Part shown: positions 1 to 8,550 of the stretch, piece after piece
Numbering within the stretch: the stretch's first letter is position 1
Layout of the letters: each line of letters starts with the position of its first letter
From: Stieleria sp. JC731
GTDB taxonomy: Bacteria; Planctomycetota; Planctomycetia; Pirellulales; Pirellulaceae
Assembly: GCF_020966635.1 (NCBI RefSeq)
Contig: NZ_JAJKFQ010000011.1
Coordinates: 1,178,001 to 1,242,000, forward strand
Length of the DNA stretch: 64,000 nt
Direction: 5' to 3'
Position numbers and translations under genes: made by a program
The notes under the pieces: generated by a model
Told to the model about the DNA's origin: nothing
The model's input: the letters and a program-made list of their open reading frames with translations, nothing else
The model's database searches: none

Positions 1-354
1 TGGACGCCGGATGACTGATCAACGGATGCAGACTTGTCTGTGGTTTGAATCGGAGCTTCGACTGCGTCATTGGTGTCACCCTTACCACAAATCGAATTCC
101 ACAGTTTTCGAAGTGGCATTGCTAGTTCTCCGCCCGTTTTTTCAGACCACCAAACAAGATCCTACGCCGTCGCAATTTGTGTCGGTCTTGGGACTGAAAC
201 CAATGCAAGGAATCCGCCAAACGAAGGATTAAACGCGTCCCGGTAAAGATTGCCGATTACGAAGACAGCCACGATTGGCGGAGGCTGCCGACGCCGCATC
301 GCTCTGCTACGATAGCGTTTTTGGTTCAAGGATATTGATTTCGAGGATGATCCA
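1..354. other. Left-edge non-coding stretch
   Basis: No convincing gene is visible. Short open frames exist on both strands but lack family features or plausible starts. The last ~40 bases are in frame with the next gene back to a stop at 313-315, so its true start may lie slightly upstream of 355 at a rare codon. Confidence 0.4.
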
Positions 355-2535
355 TTGAGAGTCGGCAGCGGTGGCGGATTTCGCGCAATTCTCTATACTT
401 TCAAGAAAGGACGCGAAGCGGGCGGCGTTTGGAAGCTTTACAAAGCGTTGCGCACACGCAATAGCTGTAAAACTTGCGCCGTCGGAATGGGGGGCCAAAA
501 GGGTGGCATGGTCAATGAACTTGGCCACGCGTTCGAAGTCTGCAAAAAAAGCATGCAGGCCATGGCTGCAGATATGCAGCCCGGTATCGATCCGAACTTT
601 TGGAAGCAGAACTCCATCGAGTCGCTAAAAAAGCTGACGCCCAAAGAACTCGAAAGCCTCGGACGATTGATCCATCCGCTTCGGTATCGTGAAGGCGCAA
701 CTCACTACGAAGAGATCACCTGGAAGGAAGCGATCGATTCGATTGCGAAACAATTCAAAGCGATCACTGCTGATGAATCATTTTGGTACTTCAGCGGACG
801 CAGTAGCAACGAAGCTGGTTTTTTACTGCAGTTGCTCGCTCGTGTCTTCGGTACAAACAACGTCAACAACTGCAGCTATTATTGTCACCAAGCCAGCGGC
901 GTTGGATTGCAAAGCAGTGTCGGAAGCGGTACCGCGACGATTCTGTTGGACGATCTAGAAAAAGCAGACACGGTCTTCCTGATCGGTGGCAATCCGGCTA
1001 GCAACCACCCGCGTTTGATGACCAGCTTGATGCGAGTCCGTCGCGCAGGTGGCAACGTGATTGTGATCAACCCGGTTCGTGAAACCGGATTGATCAACTT
1101 CCGAATCCCAAGCGATCCGATTTCCCTACTAAAGGGAACGAAGATTGCCTCACACTACATCCAGCCTCACATCGGCGGTGATCTCGCTTTGCTTTGGGGA
1201 ATCGCCAAGGCAACCAAGCAGCTCAATGCGTTCGATAGCGAATTTTTATCCCAACACACAACCGGTCAAGAGCAGTGGGCGCAGGCTCTCGATGAACTGA
1301 GCTGGCAAGAGATCGAATCGAAGTCCGGCATTGCTCGCAGTGAGATCGAGGCGATCGCAAAGTTATATGCCTCGTCAAAGCGAAGCGTCTTTTCGTGGAC
1401 CATGGGCATCACCCATCACGCGCACGGAGTACAGAATGTCCAGGCGATCGCCAATTTGGCGTTCGCCCGTGGCATGGTCGGTCGCGAAGGATGCGGGCTG
1501 ATGCCGATTCGCGGTCACAGCAATGTGCAAGGAATCGGCTCGGTCGGTGTGACTCCGAAGCTGAAAACTCAAATCTTCGAAGCGCTCAAGAATCAGTTCG
1601 GAGTCAATTTGCCGGAGACCGAAGGCAAAGACACGTTGGAGTGCATGGAGGCTTCTGCGCGCGGCGAAATCAAAGTTGGCTTCTGCCTAGGCGGAAACCT
1701 CTATGGTTCAAATCCCGATTCAGCGTTCGCTGACAAGGCACTATCGAATCTTGATTTGAACGTGATGATGAACACGACGATGAATACAGGTCATGTTCAT
1801 GGTCTGGCGCGCGAAACGATTATTTTGCCAGTGCTCGCTCGGGATGAAGAGCCATCACCGACGACTCAGGAGTCGATGTTCAACTTCGTTCGGCTTAGTG
1901 ATGGTGGTCCTGCAAGATTGCCTGGGCCACGCAGTGAGATCTCCGTGATCGCTGCGATTGGAAAGCAACTGTTACCGGACACCCCGGGTATCGACTGGGA
2001 CGACCTAAGTCAGCCCTCGACGATTCGGAAATGGATTGGTGCGGTTGTACCGGGCTACGGCAAGATCTCGGATATCGACGAAACCAAGGAAGAGTTTCAA
2101 ATCGAGGGGCGCACGTTTCATCAACCCAAATTTGGGACCCCCGATGGACGTGGCGTTTTGCATTGTCACCAACTTCCCGAACTGAAGGGGACCGATTCCA
2201 AGCAACTGCGACTGATGACCGTTCGCAGCGAAGGCCAGTTCAATACGGTTGTCTACGAAGAGGAAGACTTGTATCGAAACCAGGATCGACGCGACATCAT
2301 TTTGATGCACCCTGATGACCTCGTTCGTTTGGGATTAACACATGATCAAAGGGTGACAGTGCAGAGTGACACGGGAAAATTGCACGGCATCTTGGCCAGA
2401 GGCTATGACTCGATCCGAAGTGGCAACGCGTTGATGTATTACCCTGAGGCGAACATTTTGGTTTCGCGGCACGCGGATCCACAAAGCAAGACGCCTGCGT
2501 TTAAAGGCGTCGTCGTTGAATTGATTGCCGAATAG
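355..2535 (+). CDS. FdhF/YdeP-family molybdopterin oxidoreductase
   Basis: A 726-aa protein of the molybdopterin oxidoreductase superfamily, closest by eye to the YdeP branch (E. coli YdeP is about 760 aa). The N-terminus carries the family's CKTCAVGMGGQKGGMVNE block (Cys38, Cys41, and Cys63 further on), then a catalytic-domain stretch with NNCSYYCHQASGVG. The C-terminal ~120 residues look like the molybdopterin dinucleotide-binding beta-barrel (RLMTVRSEGQFNTVVYEEED). No signal peptide is seen, so it is probably cytoplasmic. YdeP is linked to acid resistance in E. coli, but its substrate is not known. The start at 355 is TTG. The frame stays open upstream to 316 without an ATG or GTG, so the exact start is uncertain. 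No electron-transfer subunit gene lies beside it. Confidence 0.88.
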   Translation: MRVGSGGGFRAILYTFKKGREAGGVWKLYKALRTRNSCKTCAVGMGGQKGGMVNELGHAFEVCKKSMQAMAADMQPGIDPNFWKQNSIESLKKLTPKELESLGRLIHPLRYREGATHYEEITWKEAIDSIAKQFKAITADESFWYFSGRSSNEAGFLLQLLARVFGTNNVNNCSYYCHQASGVGLQSSVGSGTATILLDDLEKADTVFLIGGNPASNHPRLMTSLMRVRRAGGNVIVINPVRETGLINFRIPSDPISLLKGTKIASHYIQPHIGGDLALLWGIAKATKQLNAFDSEFLSQHTTGQEQWAQALDELSWQEIESKSGIARSEIEAIAKLYASSKRSVFSWTMGITHHAHGVQNVQAIANLAFARGMVGREGCGLMPIRGHSNVQGIGSVGVTPKLKTQIFEALKNQFGVNLPETEGKDTLECMEASARGEIKVGFCLGGNLYGSNPDSAFADKALSNLDLNVMMNTTMNTGHVHGLARETIILPVLARDEEPSPTTQESMFNFVRLSDGGPARLPGPRSEISVIAAIGKQLLPDTPGIDWDDLSQPSTIRKWIGAVVPGYGKISDIDETKEEFQIEGRTFHQPKFGTPDGRGVLHCHQLPELKGTDSKQLRLMTVRSEGQFNTVVYEEEDLYRNQDRRDIILMHPDDLVRLGLTHDQRVTVQSDTGKLHGILARGYDSIRSGNALMYYPEANILVSRHADPQSKTPAFKGVVVELIAE

Positions 2536-2740
2536 CAGTTGGCGTGATGACGGCATCGACCGTTGGCTAAGTCATCGAATTGGACTGCCACCGCTTTGCG
2601 AACTTGCAAGCGGTGTGGAAAGGTCGGCTCTGGTACGCCGCGGAGTTTCCAGGCAGGTTATCATGGGAGGAGTCGCGCTCGCTGATGGGCGTGCCCCCGA
2701 CAATCTTCTTCCCTTCCTGCCTTTGTTCATCCTGCCCGCC

Positions 2741-4108
2741 ATGAAATTCTCTCGCCAGTTCTTGGTTGTTCTCCTCGTTGCGATACCGACGATCGCATTC
2801 ACACTGAATCAAAAGGCTCACGCAGCGCCACCAAACTTGGTGCTGCTGCTTAGCGATGACATGGGGTGGAGCGATTATGGCTTCATGGGGCATCCCGACG
2901 TACAGACACCGAATTTGGATCGCCTCGCCAAGCAGTCCGCGGTGTTTCCTCGAGGTTACGTTCCTACCGGGTTGTGTCGTCCTTCGCTAATGACCTTGCT
3001 TACCGGTCACTATGCGTCAACTCACGGTGTGACCGGCAACGATCCATCTCCTAAATACGCGGACAAGGACTCTGACCTGTACCAGCAGCGTCGCGCGCAG
3101 TTGATTTCGTATCTCGACCGTTTCGAAACGCTACCCGAAGCTCTGGCCAAACAAGGTTACATCAGCCACCAAAGTGGCAAGCTTTGGGAAGGCAGTTATC
3201 AGAATGCCGGGTTTACAAACGGGATGACGAAAGGGTTTCCCAATCCTGGTGGTCGGCACGGAGATGCCGGTCTGAAAATTGGTCGTGAAGGAATCAACGA
3301 AATCAACACGTTTCTTGATGACGCCGTCCAACAGGAAAAGCCTTTCTACCTGTGGTATGCACCGTTCATGCCTCATACCCCGCATACGCCGCCGCAGCGA
3401 TTGTTGGACAAGTATCGCGACGGTCGCCCGTTGACGGTCGCAAAGTACTATGCGATGTGTGAATGGTTTGATGAAACCTGTGGGCAAATCATGGAGTCCC
3501 TGGAAGAACGCGGACTGGCCGAAAACACCATGATTGTTTACTTGACCGACAACGGTTGGATTCAAAACCCCGATGGTCGCGGCTACGCTCCACGCAGTAA
3601 ACAGACGCCTTATGAATATGGAGTGCGGACGCCGATTTTCTATTGGATGCCCGGAAAGATCAAACCCGGCGTGCGAACCGATCTGGTAACCAGCTTGGAT
3701 ATCTACCCGACCATGTTGGCAGCAGCTGGTGGCGAAGTCTCAGATCAACTGCCAGGTCTGGATCTAATGGATGAACTTTCCACTGGCGACAAGATTGATC
3801 GTGACACGGTTTATGGCGAAGGTTTTGCACATGATATCGCTGACATCGAAAAGCCCGAAGCCTCGTTGTTGTACCGTTGGGTCATCGAAGGTCCTTGGAA
3901 ACTGCTGCTGACCTATGACGGCGAAGTCAATCGCTATCAGTCGACGCATCCTCGAACCGAAAAAGGGCCTCAACTGTTCAACTTGATCGATGACCCGCAC
4001 GAAAAAACTAACCTCGCCAAAGATCACCCCGATGTGGTGGCCCGTTTGGCAAAGAAGCTTGAGCAGTGGTACCCTGTGACGGAACGCAAGACGATCACGA
4101 CACCGTGA
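2741..4108 (+). CDS. Secreted sulfatase with CRPSL motif
   Basis: A 455-aa sulfatase of the alkaline phosphatase superfamily. The ATG at 2741 is chosen because it begins a signal peptide (MKFSRQFLVVLLVAIPTIAF, cleavage near AHA-AP), while the open frame runs further upstream to 2525 without sense. Metal ligands appear in LLLSDDMGWSDYG near residue 39. The formylglycine site is Cys79 in CRPSLMTLLTG. The usual C-x-P-S-R arginine at the fifth position is Leu here, a variant I recall from other planctomycete sulfatases. TDNGW carries the second metal-ligand block. Its likely role is desulfation of sulfated polysaccharides in the periplasm or outside the cell. The substrate cannot be told from sequence. 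Confidence 0.92.
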   Translation: MKFSRQFLVVLLVAIPTIAFTLNQKAHAAPPNLVLLLSDDMGWSDYGFMGHPDVQTPNLDRLAKQSAVFPRGYVPTGLCRPSLMTLLTGHYASTHGVTGNDPSPKYADKDSDLYQQRRAQLISYLDRFETLPEALAKQGYISHQSGKLWEGSYQNAGFTNGMTKGFPNPGGRHGDAGLKIGREGINEINTFLDDAVQQEKPFYLWYAPFMPHTPHTPPQRLLDKYRDGRPLTVAKYYAMCEWFDETCGQIMESLEERGLAENTMIVYLTDNGWIQNPDGRGYAPRSKQTPYEYGVRTPIFYWMPGKIKPGVRTDLVTSLDIYPTMLAAAGGEVSDQLPGLDLMDELSTGDKIDRDTVYGEGFAHDIADIEKPEASLLYRWVIEGPWKLLLTYDGEVNRYQSTHPRTEKGPQLFNLIDDPHEKTNLAKDHPDVVARLAKKLEQWYPVTERKTITTP

Positions 4109-4155
4109 TCGTCAAGGCCTGGATAACCCGATGAGCCCCGCTTGTCGGGTTTGAA
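4091..4155 (+). terminator. Possible terminator hairpins after sulfatase
   Basis: Two inverted repeats lie in sequence: ACGATCAC/GTGATCGT (4091-4098 and 4105-4112, overlapping the stop codon) and AACCCGA/TCGGGTT (4125-4131 and 4145-4151), followed by a moderately T-rich stretch. The T-tract is poor, so this is only a weak rho-independent terminator candidate. Confidence 0.35.
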
Positions 4156-4182
4156 TTTACCGACGCCAACTTGAATGGTTGT

Positions 4183-4839
4183 ATGCAATTAAATCATGAA
4201 AGAGTGATTTCTCTGGGATCATCTGTCGTATCGATTGCTTTCGTGTTGATCCTTTCAGCGACTTTCCAGAGTCCCACTTGGGCAGGGAAATACAACACCG
4301 TCGTCAACATTGGTGACGAGGCTCCGCAATGGCAGGACTTGCCTGGAACCGATGGTAAACTTCATTCATCGGATGAATTGAAAGACGCCAAAGCAACCGT
4401 GGTTGTCTTCACATGCAATTCTTGCCCTTATGCGATCGACGCCGAATCACGTTTGATCGATCTGGCTAAGGCTTACGAATCCAAGGGGGTTCAAATCGTA
4501 GCGGTCAATGTCAACAAGGTCGAGGAAGATCTGCTTCCCGCGATGAAAGAACGTGCGGAGCTGAAGAAGTATCCTTTCACCTATCTGTTTGACGAATCAC
4601 AGAAGATCGCGAAGGATTTTGGCGCTAAATACACTCCAGAATTCTTCTTGCTCGATGCCCAACGCAAGATCGTCTACATGGGATCGATGGATGACAGTCC
4701 TGACGGTAAAGACGTCAAACAGCAATACCTTCGCTCTGCAATTGAAGCTGTCTTGAATGGCCAAACTGTGACTGATTCGGAAACCGTGCCGATCGGATGC
4801 CGGATCCGCCTTGAACGCGAACGTCGCCGTCGTCGGTAA
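4183..4839 (+). CDS. Exported thioredoxin-like redoxin
   Basis: A 218-aa redoxin/AhpC-TSA-type thioredoxin-fold protein. The ATG at 4183 begins a hydrophobic export signal (residues about 8-34, ending near PTWA). The fold opens with IGDEAPQWQDLPGTDGK. The redox site is FTCNSCPYA with Cys78 and Cys81, a CxxC in the thioredoxin position, and FGAKYTPEFFLLD supplies the cis-Pro region. A third Cys (PIGCRIR) near the C-terminus recurs in this redoxin subgroup. It probably acts as a thiol-disulfide or peroxide-reducing protein outside the cytoplasm. The very basic tail (RLERERRRRR) is unusual. A TTG at 4171 in the same frame is a less likely start. Confidence 0.85.
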   Translation: MQLNHERVISLGSSVVSIAFVLILSATFQSPTWAGKYNTVVNIGDEAPQWQDLPGTDGKLHSSDELKDAKATVVVFTCNSCPYAIDAESRLIDLAKAYESKGVQIVAVNVNKVEEDLLPAMKERAELKKYPFTYLFDESQKIAKDFGAKYTPEFFLLDAQRKIVYMGSMDDSPDGKDVKQQYLRSAIEAVLNGQTVTDSETVPIGCRIRLERERRRRR

Positions 4840-4894
4840 TCGCACGCCCACTTGTAAACCACGCCATCGGACTTTGTCGCTTTAGGTTGCCACG

Positions 4895-5185
4895 TTGGAA
4901 AGTCGTCATCCACCCGTTCGATCGAAGTATCTTTCGATCCTTCTGTTGTCGCTATCGGTGACCGCGACGGCGGCGATGACCTGTGTGCTGATCGTCGCCA
5001 ACGGATCCGTCACCCTTTATGGGCTACATTGGTTCGTCAGCGAAAACCCGGAGTGGGCCGATCGTCGAAGCGTTATCCAGTTTGCACTTTTCACCGTGCC
5101 ACTGCTGATGGTGGTGATTGAGTGGCTGATCTGGGACTTCATCCGCGGCCGACTTTCGAAAGAGCGGTGGGAACGGGAGTTATAG
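4895..5185 (+). CDS. Small two-helix membrane protein
   Basis: A 96-aa protein of unknown function. Two hydrophobic segments are visible, about residues 12-37 (YLSILLLSLSVTATAAMTCV region) and 61-82 (IQFALFTVPLLMVVIEWLIW), followed by a charged tail (RGRLSKERWEREL). This suggests a small inner-membrane protein with a cytoplasmic tail. The start is TTG with no strong ribosome site visible, so the N-terminus is uncertain. It is convergent with the transporter gene on the other strand. Confidence 0.55.
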   Translation: MESRHPPVRSKYLSILLLSLSVTATAAMTCVLIVANGSVTLYGLHWFVSENPEWADRRSVIQFALFTVPLLMVVIEWLIWDFIRGRLSKERWEREL

Positions 5186-5234
5186 TCGCGGTGCTCTGTC
5201 GATCGCACGTTTAACGCGGCGTTACCACTTGATG

Positions 5235-8036
5235 CTATTCAGCCACTGACGCCGCTTGCGAAGTTCGCGATCTACGTTTGCCAGTTAATGCGACAAAGCT
5301 TGGGACCAACACGGTTCGGACATAGAAGGTATCGATCAGCACACCCAGCCCGAGCGCAAAGCCGAGCTCAATAATGCCACGCAGTCCCGTTGTGGCGTCC
5401 GTTTCGATTCCGATCATATTTAGAATCGTCGGAAGCCAAGCTGACGCGGTCATGCTGAAAAACGTTGCGGCCATCACCATCCCACAGGCAGTGATGATGC
5501 CACCGGTTCGAGAGATCGCATATCGTAGCGCCGAAAGCCAAGGTCGTGTCTTTTGCTCCTCGACAATCCGAGTGACCAAGTACACGTTATAGTCTTGGCC
5601 AACAGCTACCAAGATAACGAACAAAAACAAAGGCAGTTTCCAGTCGAGACCGACGTAGGCATCGCCGTAGGCAGCCTTGAAAAATAGGACTGTCATCCCA
5701 AGTGTCGCGTAGTAGCTGAGCAAGACAGTGAAGATCAGGTACAGGCATAGCCCGATTCGCCGTATCACCGCGATTAAGATCAGCAGCACGGCAATCACAA
5801 CAGCGATTTTGATTCTTACATTGTCCGAAATCGTGACGCTGCGCAAGTCGATAATCGAAGGCGTCGTGCCGGTGTAGTAAAAGCGAGAACCTGACCATCG
5901 AGATTCCGGTTCGCGAGAGACTTCACCCAGCATTTTTCCGATCCCGGAAACAAGTCTTGCCGTTTCGATCGAAAACGGATCACCATCAATGATGACGTCC
6001 AATCTTGCCAAGCGGTCTTGGTATTCCGGGTTATGGGAAAAGAAATAGTTTTGTGCAACGCGATGTTGTCGGAGTGCTCTACGTTTCCAAGCTTCACCAC
6101 TAAGAAGTCCCATTTCACGATCGGGCGGGAAGTCACCCAGGGGATCGTTGGCTGTGCGGACACCGACGACTCCAGGTTGCTCGTAAAGCCGATCGGAAAG
6201 CGACTCGATATCTTTGCGTAGCTTTTCGCGTGGTTCGCCTTCGGGGCGAACGATCAGGACGGTGACGGGATTGATTTTGCCAATTTCGAAGTGTTGCGAG
6301 AGAAGTCGAAACCCACGGCGGCTGGCCGCATCGTTGTCCAGTTGACTGCTCAGGTCATACGTTACGGAACGTTCGCTGTACCAACCAAAAATGGCAGGAA
6401 CCAACAGGATCGTGATCCCCAAGATAAATGTGATTTTCGGGCGGCGCGTAATCTTGATGGCAATCCAGTCCCAGACATTGGATCGGTTGACCCCATGATT
6501 TTTGTTCGAACTGTTCGCAAATAGCGATCTTGAACTCGTCGGATCGGGCCGGATGATGCCAGGCCAAAAAACTGTCGGGCCGAGTGCAAATAGCAAGGCG
6601 GGTGTCAGAGTCAGGCAGACAACGAGCCCAACGAGCAAACAAACTGCGATGATTGGTCCTGTGTAGTGATACTTGCCAAAGTCGGCGAACCAGAGCATCG
6701 CCAAACCAAAGACTGTCGTTAGGGCGCTACCGAGCAGGGCTGACGTTACACCCGACAAAGCGTTTCGACAGGCGATCCCCCATTCCGATTTCGACGCCTC
6801 TTCGCGAAGACGCGCGATCAAGAACAAGCAGTAATCCGTTCCTGCACCAAATAGGATGACAACGATGAAGATCCGGCTGGTTGTAAAAACCCGCATGTCC
6901 AGCCAACTGATCACATCACGGATCGACCAATCGGTTAGCAACGCCACCATCGATGTCGAAACGGCGACCGCAACCCCGATCGAAACCATCGGGACGGCAA
7001 CCAGCAGCGGAGCACGATAGACGATGATCAAGATCAGTAGGATCATAATGACGGTAATCGATTCGGTATATCGAATCGCATCACGTGCCGCGATCAAGGT
7101 TTCTCCGCCAATGGCCGCCGACCCTGTGTATTCCAGACGGAGCGGTGGTTGATCGGTCTGCTTCTGATTGACGTGTCGCAAGCTATATTCGCGAACATCG
7201 TTTAGAAGCGAGTCGAGCTTTTCGAGTGTCGCGATGTTACCCGTCGCCGCCAATTCACTGTTCATGCGAATGACGGCAAGTTTCGCAGCAGGTTGACTTA
7301 GCAAGCTGCCAAGAATGGTATCGTCCCAGGACAGCAAATCTAACATCGCGTCCCAAGACTGGAGATCTCGGTCGGCGATCGGAGTTGCCACATCGTCGAT
7401 CGTTGGCATCAACAGTTTGGCGTCTTCAAGATCGCTTTCGGCCTGTGCTAAGTCATCGCCGATCGTTTCCAGCAGATGCGCTCGATCGTAGTAGCTGATC
7501 GCCATCCGAGGTTCGGTCAGGGTCGGTTCCGTCTCCGGAACGAACTCGAGATACGCTTCGTAAAATCGGGCGTCGACGGAGATCGAATGGTCCAGTGCAA
7601 CTTTGGCTCGCTCGATCCAGGCTTGCGATGCCTCGGGTGCTTCTTCGATTGGGCCGGACTCGTAACCCAGACGCTGCGCCCTCTGCCAACAAACCTCGGC
7701 CAAGCGATGATGAAATCGACGGAGCAAGTCATCGCCGACCATCAAATCCAATTCGCTGAGCGGTGTCGTGGTTCCTTCGGCAACCTTGTCACGTCCGAGT
7801 ACGATCACGATTTCGCTGCGTGCACGTTCGCCAGGAAAAGCTTCGTCGAGAACCTTTGCCGCAGCGACCGTGTTCATGCGATCGGGCAGGTACTCGAAGT
7901 CCCCGTCGTAGGCGATATCGTTCCACTTCGGTGCGAGCGAGATGAAACCCGCGGTGATCAGAACCCAGCACGCCATCACCACCCAAGGGCGACTCGTCGT
8001 TGTCTTCGCGAGCTTTTCAGTGAATATGGATAGCAT
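5235..8036 (-). CDS. MMPL/RND-family transporter
   Basis: A 933-aa membrane protein with the duplicated RND architecture: one helix near residues 17-36, a large loop domain, a block of about five helices, a linker helix, a second loop and a second five-helix block. Both halves carry the MMPL signature GxDYxxxLxxR (GAGTDYCLFLIARL and GQDYNVYLVTRI), the family's proton-relay/transport motif region. MMPL proteins export lipids, hopanoids or other hydrophobic compounds from the inner membrane; the substrate here is not known. The ATG at 8036 (MLSIFTEK) is preferred over a TTG two codons upstream. No membrane-fusion or outer-membrane partner is adjacent. Confidence 0.9.
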   Translation of the reverse strand: MLSIFTEKLAKTTTSRPWVVMACWVLITAGFISLAPKWNDIAYDGDFEYLPDRMNTVAAAKVLDEAFPGERARSEIVIVLGRDKVAEGTTTPLSELDLMVGDDLLRRFHHRLAEVCWQRAQRLGYESGPIEEAPEASQAWIERAKVALDHSISVDARFYEAYLEFVPETEPTLTEPRMAISYYDRAHLLETIGDDLAQAESDLEDAKLLMPTIDDVATPIADRDLQSWDAMLDLLSWDDTILGSLLSQPAAKLAVIRMNSELAATGNIATLEKLDSLLNDVREYSLRHVNQKQTDQPPLRLEYTGSAAIGGETLIAARDAIRYTESITVIMILLILIIVYRAPLLVAVPMVSIGVAVAVSTSMVALLTDWSIRDVISWLDMRVFTTSRIFIVVILFGAGTDYCLFLIARLREEASKSEWGIACRNALSGVTSALLGSALTTVFGLAMLWFADFGKYHYTGPIIAVCLLVGLVVCLTLTPALLFALGPTVFWPGIIRPDPTSSRSLFANSSNKNHGVNRSNVWDWIAIKITRRPKITFILGITILLVPAIFGWYSERSVTYDLSSQLDNDAASRRGFRLLSQHFEIGKINPVTVLIVRPEGEPREKLRKDIESLSDRLYEQPGVVGVRTANDPLGDFPPDREMGLLSGEAWKRRALRQHRVAQNYFFSHNPEYQDRLARLDVIIDGDPFSIETARLVSGIGKMLGEVSREPESRWSGSRFYYTGTTPSIIDLRSVTISDNVRIKIAVVIAVLLILIAVIRRIGLCLYLIFTVLLSYYATLGMTVLFFKAAYGDAYVGLDWKLPLFLFVILVAVGQDYNVYLVTRIVEEQKTRPWLSALRYAISRTGGIITACGMVMAATFFSMTASAWLPTILNMIGIETDATTGLRGIIELGFALGLGVLIDTFYVRTVLVPSFVALTGKRRSRTSQAASVAE

Positions 8037-8042
8037 GGGCAA

Positions 8043-8476
8043 TGCAGGAGTGCAGGCGGCGGGGCATTCGGACCATTGAAGTCTGTCGCGTTTCCGATCG
8101 AGCCACCCATGTTTTCACGCACGGCTCAGAATCTGGTTCAACTGATTGCGGGAGTTGCGGTGGGAATCGAGGGCCTGACTGAGCAACCGACGTTGCCGAT
8201 CAATTTCATCGATCGGACATCAACACGATATGGTTTGGTGATTCAGTAAAGGCTTGTGGATGAAGGGACAGGTTCATGGTCACGTTGTTATACCACCGAC
8301 TATCAAATTTGATGCAGGGGGGATCCCTAATGAGGCGTACATCACACCTCTATCGATTGTGCTGTCGGTGCGTCGCCGCAACTTGATGAGGGTCCTTCGC
8401 AATGCATCAAGATCCGATCGGGCATCGATCTCGGTCACCTCGGCAGCACAGCGTTCGTTACACAAGAGATAGGATC
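8043..8476. other. Intergenic region, nothing recognised
   Basis: About 430 bases between the MMPL start and the glgP terminator, both genes reading away to the left or ending here. Short overlapping frames on both strands near 8254-8472 have no recognisable features. The transporter promoter should lie here, but I see no clear elements. Confidence 0.3.
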
Positions 8477-8478
8477 AT

Positions 8479-8525
8479 AAAAAACGCCCCGTGATCGGTT
8501 GGTCGACCACAGGGCGTTTCGAGTT
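8479..8525 (-). terminator. Rho-independent terminator of glycogen phosphorylase
   Basis: Read on the minus strand, the stem AAACGCCCTGTGG pairs with its complement ending CACGGGGCGTTT around a GTCGACCAACCG-type loop, directly followed by a run of T. It begins about 26 bases after the stop codon at 8551. The plus-strand side also has a T-run (GAGTTTTTCG), so it may work in both directions. Confidence 0.85.
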
Positions 8526-8550
8526 TTTCGATTTAGCTATATCAGCGAAA

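Noticed and set aside
2525-2740. N-terminal extension of the first sulfatase
   Set aside because: The signal peptide begins at the ATG at 2741; the extension is not export-signal-like and overlaps the previous stop.
8254-8472. Short frames on both strands upstream of the MMPL gene
   Set aside because: Mutually overlapping, no family features and no ribosome site.
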